Source: Mycobacterium fragae (lineage in GTDB: Bacteria; Actinomycetota; Actinomycetes; Mycobacteriales; Mycobacteriaceae). Taken from it: 64,000 nucleotides of DNA. Position numbers and translations under genes: made by a program. Below the pieces are notes generated by a model. It saw only the letters and a program-made list of their open reading frames with translations. It made no database searches and had not been told where the DNA came from. Shown here piece after piece: positions 44,491 through 53,249 of this stretch. The stretch is from NCBI RefSeq assembly GCF_002102185.1, contig NZ_LQOW01000034.1, positions 62,001 through 126,000 on the forward strand, written 5' to 3'. Each line of letters begins with the position of its first letter. Within the stretch, counting starts at the first letter, position 1.

Positions 44491-44535
44491 GTGGCGATCG
44501 CAAGCGCGGCGTAGCCGGGCGCAGCGGGTCGCCAC
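44491..44535. terminator. Long GC-rich palindrome, probable terminator or dispersed element
   Basis: GTGGCGA (44491-44497) pairs with TCGCCAC (44529-44535), enclosing GC-rich sequence that can extend the stem (GCGCGGCG, CCGGGCGC). It sits between the Rv1546 homologue and dnaE1. Similar palindromes recur between genes in several mycobacteria (from memory, not searched). Confidence 0.5.
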
Positions 44536-44591
44536 GAAGTCATCAGCGAGACACACTCCGCGACACGCCGAGACGCGTCGGTGGGCGGTCA

Positions 44592-44597
44592 TAGACT
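44592..44597 (+). promoter_or_regulatory. -10 element upstream of dnaE1
   Basis: TAGACT (TAnnnT) lies 9 bases before the dnaE1 ATG. It would give a transcript that is leaderless or nearly so. No good -35 is seen. Confidence 0.35.
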
Positions 44598-44606
44598 GGC
44601 GTCCCT

Positions 44607-47600
44607 ATGAACGATTCTCCGTCGCGGTCCTTCGTGCACCTGCATAACCACACCGAGTATTCGATGTTGGACGGTGCCGCGAAGATCGCGCCGATGCTCG
44701 CCGAGGCGCAGCGGCTGGAGATGTCGGCGATCGGGATGACCGACCACGGAAACATGTTCGGCGCCAGCGAGTTTTACAACGCGGCGACCGCCGCCGGAAT
44801 CAAGCCGATCATCGGCGTCGAGGCGTATGTGGCTCCCGGTTCCCGGTTCGACACCCGCCGGGTCTTCTGGGGCGAGCCCGGGCAGAAGGGCGACGACGTG
44901 TCGGGGTCCGGGTCGTATACCCACCTGACCATGGTCGCGGAGAACGCCACAGGCCTGCGCAACCTGTTCAAGCTGTCGTCGCTGGCCTCGTTCGAGGGTC
45001 AGCTGTCGAAGTGGTCACGGATGGATGCCGAGCTGATCGCCGAGCACGCCAGCGGCATCATCGGCACCACCGGCTGCCCGTCCGGTGAGGTGCAGACCCG
45101 GCTGCGGCTCGGGCAACACCGCGAAGCGCTGGAATCGGCCGCCAGGTGGCGTGAGATCTTCGGGCCGGACAACTATTTCCTGGAGCTGATGGACCATGGG
45201 CTGGCCATCGAGCGCCGGGTCCGCGACGGGCTGATCGAGATCGGCCGCAAGCTGGGCATCGCGCCGCTGGCCACCAACGACTGCCACTACGTCACCCGCG
45301 ACGCCGCGCACAACCACGAGGCGCTGCTGTGTGTGCAGACCGGCAAGACGCTGTCGGACCCCAACCGGTTCAAGTTCGAAGGCGACGGCTACTACCTGAA
45401 GTCCGCCGCCGAGATGCGCGCGATCTGGGACGAAGAAGTGCCCGGCGCCTGCGACACCACGCTGCTGATCGCGGAACGGGTGGGCTCCTACGCCGACGTG
45501 TGGACGCCCCGCAACCGGATGCCGGTGTTCCCCGTGCCCGACGGGCACGACCAAGCGTCCTGGCTGCGCCACGAGGTGGACGCCGGATTGCGGCGGCGCT
45601 TTCCGGACGGGCTGCCCGACGGCTATGCGCAACGAGCCGCCTACGAGATAGAAGTCATCTGCGACAAGGGTTTTCCGTCGTATTTCCTGATCGTGGCCGA
45701 CCTGATCAACTATGCGCGGTCGGTCGACATCCGGGTCGGCCCGGGCCGCGGTTCGGCGGCCGGCTCGCTGGTGGCCTATGCCCTGGGCATCACCGACATC
45801 GACCCGATTCCGCACGGTCTGCTGTTCGAGCGGTTCCTCAACCCCGAGCGCACGTCGATGCCCGACATCGACATCGACTTCGACGACCGTCGTCGCGGCG
45901 AGATGGTGCGCTACGCCGCCGACAAGTGGGGACATGACCGGGTGGCCCAGGTCATCACCTTCGGCACCATCAAAACCAAAGCAGCACTGAAGGATTCCGC
46001 CCGCATCCACTATGGGCAGCCCGGCTTCGCGATCGCCGACCGGATTACCAAGGCACTCCCGCCGGCGATCATGGCCAAAGACATCCCGCTGGCCGGCATC
46101 ACCGACCCCAACCACGAGCGCTACAAGGAAGCCGCCGAGGTCCGCGGCTTGATCGACACCGACCCCGACGTGCGCACCATCTACCAAACCGCCCGCGGGC
46201 TGGAAGGCCTGATCCGCAACGCCGGCGTGCACGCCTGCGCGGTGATCATGAGCAGTGAGCCGCTGACCGAGTCTATTCCGCTGTGGAAGCGGCCCCAGGA
46301 CGGCGCCATCATCACCGGCTGGGACTACCCGGCATGTGAGGAAATCGGTCTGCTGAAGATGGACTTCCTCGGGCTGCGCAACCTGACGATCATCGGCGAC
46401 GCGATCGAGAACATCAAGGCCAACCGGGGAGTCGACGTCGATCTGGAGTCGCTGCCGCTGGACGACCCGGCCACCTACGAGCTGCTCGGCCGCGGTGACA
46501 CGCTGGGCGTGTTCCAGCTCGACGGCGGCCCGATGCGCGACCTGCTGCGCCGCATGAAGCCGACCGGATTCGAAGACATCGTGGCGGTGATCGCGCTGTA
46601 CCGCCCGGGACCGATGGGGCAGAACGCCCACAACGAGTACGCCGACCGCAAGAACGGCCGCCAGCCGATCAAGCCCATCCACCCGGAGCTGGCCGAGCCG
46701 CTCGAGGAGATCCTGGCCGAGACCTACGGTCTGATCGTCTACCAGGAGCAGATCATGCGCATCGCGCAGAAGGTGGCGGGCTACTCGCTGGCTCGAGCCG
46801 ACATTCTGCGCAAGGCGATGGGCAAGAAGAAGCGCGAGGTACTGGCCGCCGAGTACGAAAGCTTTTCGGCGGGAATGCAATCCAACGGGTTCTCGGCCAG
46901 TGCCATCAAGGCCCTGTGGGATACCATCCTGCCGTTCGCCGACTACGCGTTCAACAAGTCGCACGCCGCCGGATACGGCATGGTGTCCTACTGGACGGCG
47001 TATTTGAAAGCCAACTATCCGGCCGAGTACATGGCGGGGCTGCTCACCTCGGTCGGTGACGACAAGGACAAGGCCGCCGTATACCTGGCCGACTGCCGCA
47101 AGCTCGGCATCACGGTGCTGCCGCCGGACGTCAACGAATCCGGGTTGAATTTCGCCTCGGTGGGCACCGACATCCGCTACGGGCTGGGTGCGGTACGCAA
47201 CGTCGGCGCCAATGTCGTTGCTTCGCTGTTGAACACCCGCACCGAGAAGGGCAAGTTCACCGACTTCTCCGACTACCTCAACAAGGTCGACATCGCCGCC
47301 TGCAACAAGAAGGTCACCGAGTCGCTGATCAAGGCGGGCGCGTTCGACTCGCTGGGCCATGCCCGCAAGGGCCTGTTCCTGGTGCACACCGACGCGGTCG
47401 ACTCGGTGTTGGGCACCAAGAAGGCCGAGGCGATGGGGCAGTTCGACCTGTTCGGCGGCACCGACTCGGTCGCGGATGCGGTGTTCACCATCAAGGTGCC
47501 CGAGGAGGAGTGGGACGACAAGCACAAGCTGGCGCTGGAGCGCGAGATGTTGGGCCTGTACGTGTCCGGGCATCCGCTGAACGGGGTCGCGCATCTGTTG

Positions 47601-48149
47601 TCGACCCAGGTCGACACGGCCATCCCGGCAATCCTGGACGGAGACGTCCCCAACGACGCCCAGGTGAGGGTCGGCGGCATTCTGGCCTCGGTGAACCGGC
47701 GGGTCAATAAGAACGGAATGCCCTGGGCGTCAGCGCAATTGGAGGACCTCACCGGCGGTATCGAGGTGATGTTCTTCCCGCACACCTACTCCGCTTACGG
47801 CGCCGAGATCGTCGACGACGCGGTGGTACTGGTCAGCGCGCGGGTGAGGATCCAGGACGACCGGATCTGCTTGATCGCCAACGACCTTGTGGTGCCGGAC
47901 TTTTCGAATGCGCGCATCGATCGGCCGCTGGCGGTGAGCCTGCCCACCCGACAGTGCACCATCGACAAGGTCAATGCGCTCAAGCAGGTCTTGGCACGTC
48001 ACCCCGGCACATCGCAGGTGCATCTGCGCCTGGTCAGCGGAGATCGGATCACCACGCTGGAATTGGACGCCTCGCTGCGGGTGACGCCGTCGCCGGCGTT
48101 GATGGGCGATCTCAAGGCGCTGCTGGGCCCCGGGTGCCTGGGCGGATGA
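44607..48149 (+). CDS. dnaE1: DNA polymerase III alpha subunit, replicative
   Basis: 1180 residues from ATG 44607. N-terminal PHP domain with intact metal ligands (FVHLHNHTEYSMLDGA, MTDHGNMFG, TNDCHYV), which provides proofreading exonuclease activity in mycobacterial DnaE1. The polymerase core has GPGRGSAAGSLVAY and the catalytic aspartates in MPDIDIDFDDRR (residues ~419-430). C-terminal parts are the helix-hairpin-helix, a beta-clamp-binding MGQFDLFG (~950) and an OB fold. It is the main replicase catalytic subunit. Its stop overlaps the next gene's ATG, an unusual coupling with an accessory gene. Confidence 0.98.
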   Translation: MNDSPSRSFVHLHNHTEYSMLDGAAKIAPMLAEAQRLEMSAIGMTDHGNMFGASEFYNAATAAGIKPIIGVEAYVAPGSRFDTRRVFWGEPGQKGDDVSGSGSYTHLTMVAENATGLRNLFKLSSLASFEGQLSKWSRMDAELIAEHASGIIGTTGCPSGEVQTRLRLGQHREALESAARWREIFGPDNYFLELMDHGLAIERRVRDGLIEIGRKLGIAPLATNDCHYVTRDAAHNHEALLCVQTGKTLSDPNRFKFEGDGYYLKSAAEMRAIWDEEVPGACDTTLLIAERVGSYADVWTPRNRMPVFPVPDGHDQASWLRHEVDAGLRRRFPDGLPDGYAQRAAYEIEVICDKGFPSYFLIVADLINYARSVDIRVGPGRGSAAGSLVAYALGITDIDPIPHGLLFERFLNPERTSMPDIDIDFDDRRRGEMVRYAADKWGHDRVAQVITFGTIKTKAALKDSARIHYGQPGFAIADRITKALPPAIMAKDIPLAGITDPNHERYKEAAEVRGLIDTDPDVRTIYQTARGLEGLIRNAGVHACAVIMSSEPLTESIPLWKRPQDGAIITGWDYPACEEIGLLKMDFLGLRNLTIIGDAIENIKANRGVDVDLESLPLDDPATYELLGRGDTLGVFQLDGGPMRDLLRRMKPTGFEDIVAVIALYRPGPMGQNAHNEYADRKNGRQPIKPIHPELAEPLEEILAETYGLIVYQEQIMRIAQKVAGYSLARADILRKAMGKKKREVLAAEYESFSAGMQSNGFSASAIKALWDTILPFADYAFNKSHAAGYGMVSYWTAYLKANYPAEYMAGLLTSVGDDKDKAAVYLADCRKLGITVLPPDVNESGLNFASVGTDIRYGLGAVRNVGANVVASLLNTRTEKGKFTDFSDYLNKVDIAACNKKVTESLIKAGAFDSLGHARKGLFLVHTDAVDSVLGTKKAEAMGQFDLFGGTDSVADAVFTIKVPEEEWDDKHKLALEREMLGLYVSGHPLNGVAHLLSTQVDTAIPAILDGDVPNDAQVRVGGILASVNRRVNKNGMPWASAQLEDLTGGIEVMFFPHTYSAYGAEIVDDAVVLVSARVRIQDDRICLIANDLVVPDFSNARIDRPLAVSLPTRQCTIDKVNALKQVLARHPGTSQVHLRLVSGDRITTLELDASLRVTPSPALMGDLKALLGPGCLGG

Positions 48150-48976
48150 CGGGTTCACGATTCGCTGAGCGTCGCGTTCGGTTCCGCAAGCTCCACACTG
48201 ATGGCTGCTTTGTCATCCCCAATCCGTGGGATGCGGGGACGGCGATCGCGCTGGCGAAGATGGGATTCCCGGCGTTGGCCACGACCAGCGCGGGGTTCGC
48301 TTTCTCGCGGGGTCTGCCCGACACCCCGGAGGCGCTCGACGTCGAAGCGGTCCTTGGCCATATCGCAGAAATAGTCAATGCGGCAGATGTGCCGGTCAAC
48401 GCCGACTTTCAGGCCGGCTACCACCGCGAACTCAGCGGCTTGGCGGACAACATTGCCCGCTGTGTCGCCACGGGCGTGGCCGGGCTGTCGATCGAAGATG
48501 CCTACGGCGACAATGACAATCCGTTGTTGTCGGTGCCGGAGGCGGCCGAACGTGTCCGTGTTGCCCGCTCGGCGATCGATGAGTCCGGCGAGGACGTGTT
48601 GCTGACCGCCCGTGCGGAGTGCTTCCTATATGGCCATCCCGACCCGCTTGCAGAGGCGATCCGGCGGTTGCAGGCCTACGCCGACGCGGGTGCGGACGTC
48701 GTGTTCGCCCCCGGAGTCAGTCGCCGAGAAGACATTACGGCTCTGGTGGACGCGGTTCGACCGGTCTCGGTGAACGTGTTGATATCGTCCGATTCGGGTA
48801 TCACGGTTGGCGAGCTCGCTGAGCTCGGCGTGCGGCGGATAAGCGTTGGATCTGCGCTGTCGCGAGTCGCTTGGGGCGCATTCCTTTCGGCCGCATCCGA
48901 ACTCGCGAACGCCGGCACGTTCGGGGGCTTGGCCCAAGCCGCGACATTCAACGAGCTCAACGCACTGTTCACATGA
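48146..48976 (+). CDS. Isocitrate lyase / PEP mutase family enzyme
   Basis: 276 residues from ATG 48146, overlapping the dnaE1 stop (ATGA). TIM barrel of the ICL/PEPM superfamily: IPNPWDAGTAIALAKMGFPALATTSAGFAFSRGLPD region (residues ~20-55), DFQAGY metal site (~90-95), SIEDAYGD (~112-119), TARAECFLYG (~150-159), SVNVLISSDSGI. Members cleave C-C bonds of 2-methylisocitrate-like or oxaloacetate-like acids. The loop Cys (KKCG) of true isocitrate lyases is not seen, so the substrate is unknown. The 3' end overlaps the decayed PPOX-type gene by 8 bp. Confidence 0.85.
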   Translation: MTGSRFAERRVRFRKLHTDGCFVIPNPWDAGTAIALAKMGFPALATTSAGFAFSRGLPDTPEALDVEAVLGHIAEIVNAADVPVNADFQAGYHRELSGLADNIARCVATGVAGLSIEDAYGDNDNPLLSVPEAAERVRVARSAIDESGEDVLLTARAECFLYGHPDPLAEAIRRLQAYADAGADVVFAPGVSRREDITALVDAVRPVSVNVLISSDSGITVGELAELGVRRISVGSALSRVAWGAFLSAASELANAGTFGGLAQAATFNELNALFT

Positions 48977-49399
48977 GATTCTCGGGGTCCACCCGAACGA
49001 TCGCGCTGTCCGGCCACACCGAGCGGTCACGGGCACGTCGTAGCTTCTCGCGACCGACAAGTCGCGGTGCACGTTGGTCACGCCCGGAACTTTGATCAGC
49101 GGGACGATGTTCCACTGCCAGCCGTAGCGCCGGTGCAGGAGGCGGTTGGCTTCTTCGGCGTCGGCGCCGGACAGGATCGTGGCGCGGCCCGAAACCGTCG
49201 TCGCGCCCGGGCGGAGTCGGCCCCGGTAATCGCAGGCCGTCAGCTCGACATCCGGTCGCATGGCCAAACGCTTGGTCTTCGCTCCGACCTTGGTTCGAAA
49301 CAGCAGCGCGTTGCCGTCGAGAGCGAACCAGATCGGGGTGTCGACGGGTGTGCCGTCACGGCGGAACGATCGGAGGAGGGCGTATCGGGCGGTATGCAT
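48969..49399 (-). pseudogene. PPOX-class flavin/F420-binding oxidoreductase, frameshifted
   Basis: From ATG 49399 the frame reads a typical PPOX-fold protein (LLRSFRRDGTPVDTPIWFA, GAKTKRLAMRPDVELTACD, RRYGWQWNIVPLIKVPG). At about 49050-49054 the expected C-terminus REKLRRARDRSVWPDSAIVRVD continues only in another frame, ending at stop 48969-48971. One missing base (GTCGCGAG where GTCCGCGAG would restore the frame) explains it. Without the shift the frame runs on into antisense of the neighbour. Proteins of this type bind FMN or F420 and reduce small electrophiles. Either a recent inactivation or a sequencing error. Confidence 0.8.
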
Positions 49400-49405
49400 G
49401 CGCCC

Positions 49406-49436
49406 AGTCAAGGACTTAGAGTTAACTCGAAGTCAA
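49406..49436 (-). promoter_or_regulatory. MerR-type promoter with 19-bp spacer and dyad
   Basis: On the minus strand, TTGACT (-35, 49431-49436) and TTGACT (-10, 49406-49411) are separated by 19 bp. The 18-bp dyad CTTAGAGTTAACTCGAAG at 49415-49432 (one mismatch) fills the spacer. Overlong 19-bp spacers with a central dyad are the hallmark of MerR/SoxR-controlled promoters. Transcription would start at about the ATG 49399, giving a leaderless mRNA. The divergent MerR gene is the obvious regulator. Confidence 0.75.
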
Positions 49437-49456
49437 GCCCTGGTTTGGAGACCACG

Positions 49457-49846
49457 ATGCCCGCACGCCTGACAATCGGAGACGTGGCGCGAACATCCGG
49501 TGTCGCAGCGACCACGTTGCGCTACTACGAGCACATCGGATTACTGCCATCACCGGCCAGGGTGGGCGGTCAACGCCGATACGACGACGCGGTGCTGGCC
49601 CGCCTCGAGGTGATCCGGCTGTGCAAATCCGCCGGGTTCACGCTGGACGAGGTCCAGCTGCTGTTCGCCGACGACGCGCCGGGACGTCCCGCCAGCCGCG
49701 CGCTGGCCGAGGCCAAACTGGCCGAGATCGACGCCCAGATGGCGTCGCTGGCCCAAGCCCGCGCCGTCATCGAATGGGGGATGCAATGCACCTGCCCGTC
49801 GATCGACGCCTGCACCTGCGGCATTCACCGCGCATTGCCGGCCTGA
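49457..49846 (+). CDS. MerR-family transcriptional regulator with C-terminal Cys cluster
   Basis: 129 residues from ATG 49457. N-terminal MerR winged helix (LTIGDVARTSGVAATTLRYYEHIGLLPSPARVGGQRRY region, residues 5-42), dimerisation helix (~80-108), and a C-terminal cluster CTCPSIDACTCGIH (~111-124) with four Cys and one His that could bind a metal or an iron-sulfur cluster. It probably activates the divergent PPOX-type gene and itself by untwisting the 19-bp-spacer promoter. The effector is unknown. Confidence 0.9.
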   Translation: MPARLTIGDVARTSGVAATTLRYYEHIGLLPSPARVGGQRRYDDAVLARLEVIRLCKSAGFTLDEVQLLFADDAPGRPASRALAEAKLAEIDAQMASLAQARAVIEWGMQCTCPSIDACTCGIHRALPA

Positions 49847-49901
49847 GCCGGATCCTGGGAGATCAGATCACATCGCTGGGCAAAACGGGTAACCGAAGTG
49901 G

Positions 49902-50795
49902 ATGCATATCGCCGCTCTGCTCGCGTTGAGCTCTGCACTGTGCGTCGCAGCCGGCGACGTGCTCCAGCAGCGAGCGGCGCATCGGGTCACTGGCCGACCG
50001 GTCGGCCACATCGAATTGCTGGCGAGGCTGTTAAAAGACCAACAGTGGTGGTGGGGGGTACTGATCCTGTTGGCAAGCATCGGGTTGCAGGCGGCGGCGC
50101 TGGCTCGGGGTTCGGTGCTGCTGGTGCAGCCGTTACTCACGCTTTCGCTGCTATTCGCGCTGCCGATCAGCGCGAGATTGTCGCACCGCAAGGTCATCGG
50201 CCGAGAGTGGATATCCGCCGGCTTGCTGACGGCCGCGGTGATCGTGATCGTCACCGTCGGCCACCCAGAGGCCGGGCGTTCGAGCGCGTCGCTCCAGAGC
50301 TGGGCGGGTGTGGTCATGGTGTTGGGCCCACTGCTGGCGGGATGCGTCGTGGCCGGCCAAATCAAAGGCGGCGCCCCGGCCGCGGTGCTGTTCGCCTTCG
50401 TGTCGGGTTCGCTCTGGGGGGTCTTTGCCGTGCTCACCAAAGAAGTCGTCCATCGGCTCGGCGATGGCCACTGGGAGGTGGCCCGAACACCTGAGCTGTA
50501 TGCCTGGCTACTGGTCGCACTGGGCGGTCTCGTGTGGAGCCAGTCTGCATTCCGCGCCGGGCCCCTGACCGCGTCGATGCCGACGCTGCAGGTGTCGCAG
50601 CCGGTCGTGGCGGCAGTGCTCGGTGTCGTCGTTCTCGGCGAGACGCTGAACACCGGGCGCGCCGGGACGATCGCCCTGGCGGCCGCCGGGCTGGTGATGG
50701 CGGCGGCCATCTTCGAGCTGGCGCGTGTCGAAGCCGTGGCCGCTAACGCGTATCCGCCGCCGAGGAAGCCCGTTCGAGCTCAAGCTCGGCTGTGA
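49902..50795 (+). CDS. DMT-family (EamA-like) membrane transporter
   Basis: 297 residues from ATG 49902 with about nine to ten hydrophobic segments along the length (for example residues 1-18, 49-66, 71-90, 103-120, 135-152, 158-180, 203-222, 225-250, 257-277). The pattern is that of the drug/metabolite transporter superfamily and of conserved mycobacterial DMT-type proteins. Substrate unknown. The 3' end overlaps the convergent MmpL gene by 53 bp. Confidence 0.8.
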   Translation: MHIAALLALSSALCVAAGDVLQQRAAHRVTGRPVGHIELLARLLKDQQWWWGVLILLASIGLQAAALARGSVLLVQPLLTLSLLFALPISARLSHRKVIGREWISAGLLTAAVIVIVTVGHPEAGRSSASLQSWAGVVMVLGPLLAGCVVAGQIKGGAPAAVLFAFVSGSLWGVFAVLTKEVVHRLGDGHWEVARTPELYAWLLVALGGLVWSQSAFRAGPLTASMPTLQVSQPVVAAVLGVVVLGETLNTGRAGTIALAAAGLVMAAAIFELARVEAVAANAYPPPRKPVRAQARL

Positions 50796-53103
50796 GCTGC
50801 GATTGGTCAGCGTCCCATCGGCGAAGCCCCACTGTGGCGGCTTCGCCGGGCGCGAACCGTTCATGCAGCCGCGCCAGCGGTTTGGGCGCCCACCAACTGC
50901 GCGGGCCCAGCAAGTGCAGGAAAGCGGGGACCAGCACCATGCGCACCAGGGTGGCGTCGGCCAGCACGGCAAGTGTCAGGCCGAGCCCGAGCATTCGGAT
51001 GAACGACACCTGAGCCGGGATCAGCGCGGCAAATGAAATCGACATCACCAGCGCAGCGGCGGTGACTACCCGGCCGATGCCCGATATCCCCAGAGCGATG
51101 CTCTCGTCATTGGCCACACGGGCCTCGGCTGTGCTGGGTCGCGTCTGCCGGGCGGCTTGGGAGGCCAGCCAATACTCGTGGATTCGCGAGACCAGAAACA
51201 CCTCGTAATCCATGGACAGCCCGAAGGCGATGCAGAACAACAACACCGGGATGTTGGCATTCAACGTGCCCGTGGGGGTGGTGCCCAATGCGCCGAGGTG
51301 GCCATCCTGAAAGATCCACACCATCGCACCGAACGCCGCGGTCAGAGACAACACGTTGCATGCCAATGCCTGCAGCGGCAGCACGATGCTGCCGGTCAGC
51401 ACAAACAGCAGCACGAAGGTGACGGCGGCGATCAGCACCAACACGCTCGGCAGCCGCGTGGTGAGCGCGTCGACACTGTCGCGGTTGGTCTGCGCCAGCC
51501 CGGCCATCGCCACTGGACGTCCGGCCGGTCCGCTGACCCGGTGCAGCCGGTCGAGCTGCGTGTTCGAGGCTTCGGAAAAGAGCGGCGCGGTGCTGGCCAC
51601 GGTGAGAAATGCGCTGCCGTGGGCAACACCGGTGGGCGCGGCCGGCGGTCCCACCTTGTGTCCGGAGGCGAATGTCCCGGTCGGCGCCGTCACAGCCGAG
51701 ACGTCAGGCACCCGTGACAATTCCGCGGCGTAGCGCTCCAGGTCGACCTGGTTCACACCGCGGACATCGGGGACGACGACAGACACGGCCATCCCTAGCC
51801 CACCGGAAAAATCGCTGTCCAACAATTCGGCGACTTGGCGCGCCGACGCCGAGCGGGGGAGCACGCGCTCGTCGGGAAAGCCCCACTTCACTCCCAGGAA
51901 AGGTGCCCCCAACGCCAGCATCAGCGCGATGACCGCCAGACCCACCGGCATGGCGTGGCGCAGCACGAACTTGGTTGACCGGTACCAGAACCTGGCATTG
52001 CTGTGCCTGCGCGGATCGTCGGGCCGCCAGTTCTCCCGCTTCAGCAGCCGACGTACCAGCGGGCGCACGTCCAGGGCGTCCAGCCTGGGTCCCGCCAGCA
52101 CGATCACCGCGGGTGTCACCGCGATGGCCGCGACCGCGACGATGACCGCGGTGGCCGCGACTGCATAACCCGCCGACTTCAAGAAGTACATGGGAAACAC
52201 CACCAATACCGCCATCGACAACGCGACGGTGGTCGCAGAGAACAGCACGGTGCGTCCGGCGGTGGCCATGGTCCGGTACAGTGCCTGCTCCCGGTTGCTG
52301 TCCACGGCCAACTGCTCGCGGTAGCGGCTGATGATCAGCAAGGTGTAGTCGATTGCCAGGGCGAGACCCATGGCGATGCTCAGGTCCAGTGCGTACGTCG
52401 ACACGTCGGTGGTGAAGCTGATCAGCCGCAACACCGTCATGGTGCCGACGATGGCCAAAAGCCCCAATGCAATCGGCAGCGCCGCCGCCAGCAGACCACC
52501 GAACACCCAGACCAGCACCGCGAAACTCAGTGGAATGGCAATGGACTCCATCAACCACAGGTCGCGCTGGTTCTGCTGGTTGATTTGGGCATACGCCACG
52601 GCCATGCCGCCGGCGCGCACGGTGACGCCGTCGCGATCGTGCGCCAGCTGTCGGGAGAGCGTATCGGCATACTTCTGTGCGTTGTTCTCCCCGCCTTTCA
52701 GGTTGGCCACGATCAATCCGGACTTGTTGTCGTTGCTGACCATCCCGGCGGTGTCGGTCGGCGGTCCGGAAGAAGGCCCAGCCCACGGCGAGGACACATT
52801 GAATACCCATGGCGACCGTTTCAGGTGATCGACGATGTCGGTGCCGACTCTGCGCGCCTGCTCGCTGCGCGCGCCGGCGGGCGCGGTCACGACGATCATC
52901 ATCTTCTGATCGGTTTGCTCGAACTTGTCCCTGAGCAGGTCGGTCGCCCGCGCCGACTCTGACGTCGGATCCTGGAAACCGCCGGCCGACAAGCTTTTGA
53001 CCACCGGAATCCCGAAAATGCTGGCGCCCAGCACAACCAAAACGGCAACCGTGATGATGCGTCGCGGCGCCGCAATGGCTATTCGAGTGATTGCTCGCAG
53101 CAT
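50743..53103 (-). CDS. MmpL/RND-superfamily transporter
   Basis: 786 residues from ATG 53103, which has AAAGGA about 7 nt upstream; GTG 53136 is a longer alternative. Two repeats, each with one helix, a large extracytoplasmic loop and five to six helices: helix ~17-36, loop to ~190, helices 195-345; second half helix ~390-412, loop to ~555, helices 560-740. Key markers are AIDYTLLIISRYRE (residues ~260-273) and LSMDYEVFLVSRIHE (~640-654), the proton-relay D-Y pairs of MMPL proteins. It would export a lipid or drug using proton motive force. Which MmpL group it joins is unclear. Confidence 0.88.
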   Translation of the reverse strand: MLRAITRIAIAAPRRIITVAVLVVLGASIFGIPVVKSLSAGGFQDPTSESARATDLLRDKFEQTDQKMMIVVTAPAGARSEQARRVGTDIVDHLKRSPWVFNVSSPWAGPSSGPPTDTAGMVSNDNKSGLIVANLKGGENNAQKYADTLSRQLAHDRDGVTVRAGGMAVAYAQINQQNQRDLWLMESIAIPLSFAVLVWVFGGLLAAALPIALGLLAIVGTMTVLRLISFTTDVSTYALDLSIAMGLALAIDYTLLIISRYREQLAVDSNREQALYRTMATAGRTVLFSATTVALSMAVLVVFPMYFLKSAGYAVAATAVIVAVAAIAVTPAVIVLAGPRLDALDVRPLVRRLLKRENWRPDDPRRHSNARFWYRSTKFVLRHAMPVGLAVIALMLALGAPFLGVKWGFPDERVLPRSASARQVAELLDSDFSGGLGMAVSVVVPDVRGVNQVDLERYAAELSRVPDVSAVTAPTGTFASGHKVGPPAAPTGVAHGSAFLTVASTAPLFSEASNTQLDRLHRVSGPAGRPVAMAGLAQTNRDSVDALTTRLPSVLVLIAAVTFVLLFVLTGSIVLPLQALACNVLSLTAAFGAMVWIFQDGHLGALGTTPTGTLNANIPVLLFCIAFGLSMDYEVFLVSRIHEYWLASQAARQTRPSTAEARVANDESIALGISGIGRVVTAAALVMSISFAALIPAQVSFIRMLGLGLTLAVLADATLVRMVLVPAFLHLLGPRSWWAPKPLARLHERFAPGEAATVGLRRWDADQSQLTAELELERASSAADTR

Positions 53104-53249
53104 CTCGGCGTCCTTTCGCTGTCGATCCGCAATCACTACGGCATACCCGATCCAGCAGGCCTGACCCCTTTGTGATTGACCCGGTCACTCGGTGGGTAGG
53201 CGTACGCAGGCGGGACCCTCAATAAGCGTCAACAACGCGATTGGATGAG

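Noticed and set aside
45015..47594. 859-codon open frame on the minus strand inside dnaE1
   Set aside because: Antisense shadow of dnaE1 created by high-GC codon bias; no recognisable protein motifs, while the plus frame is a complete DnaE1.
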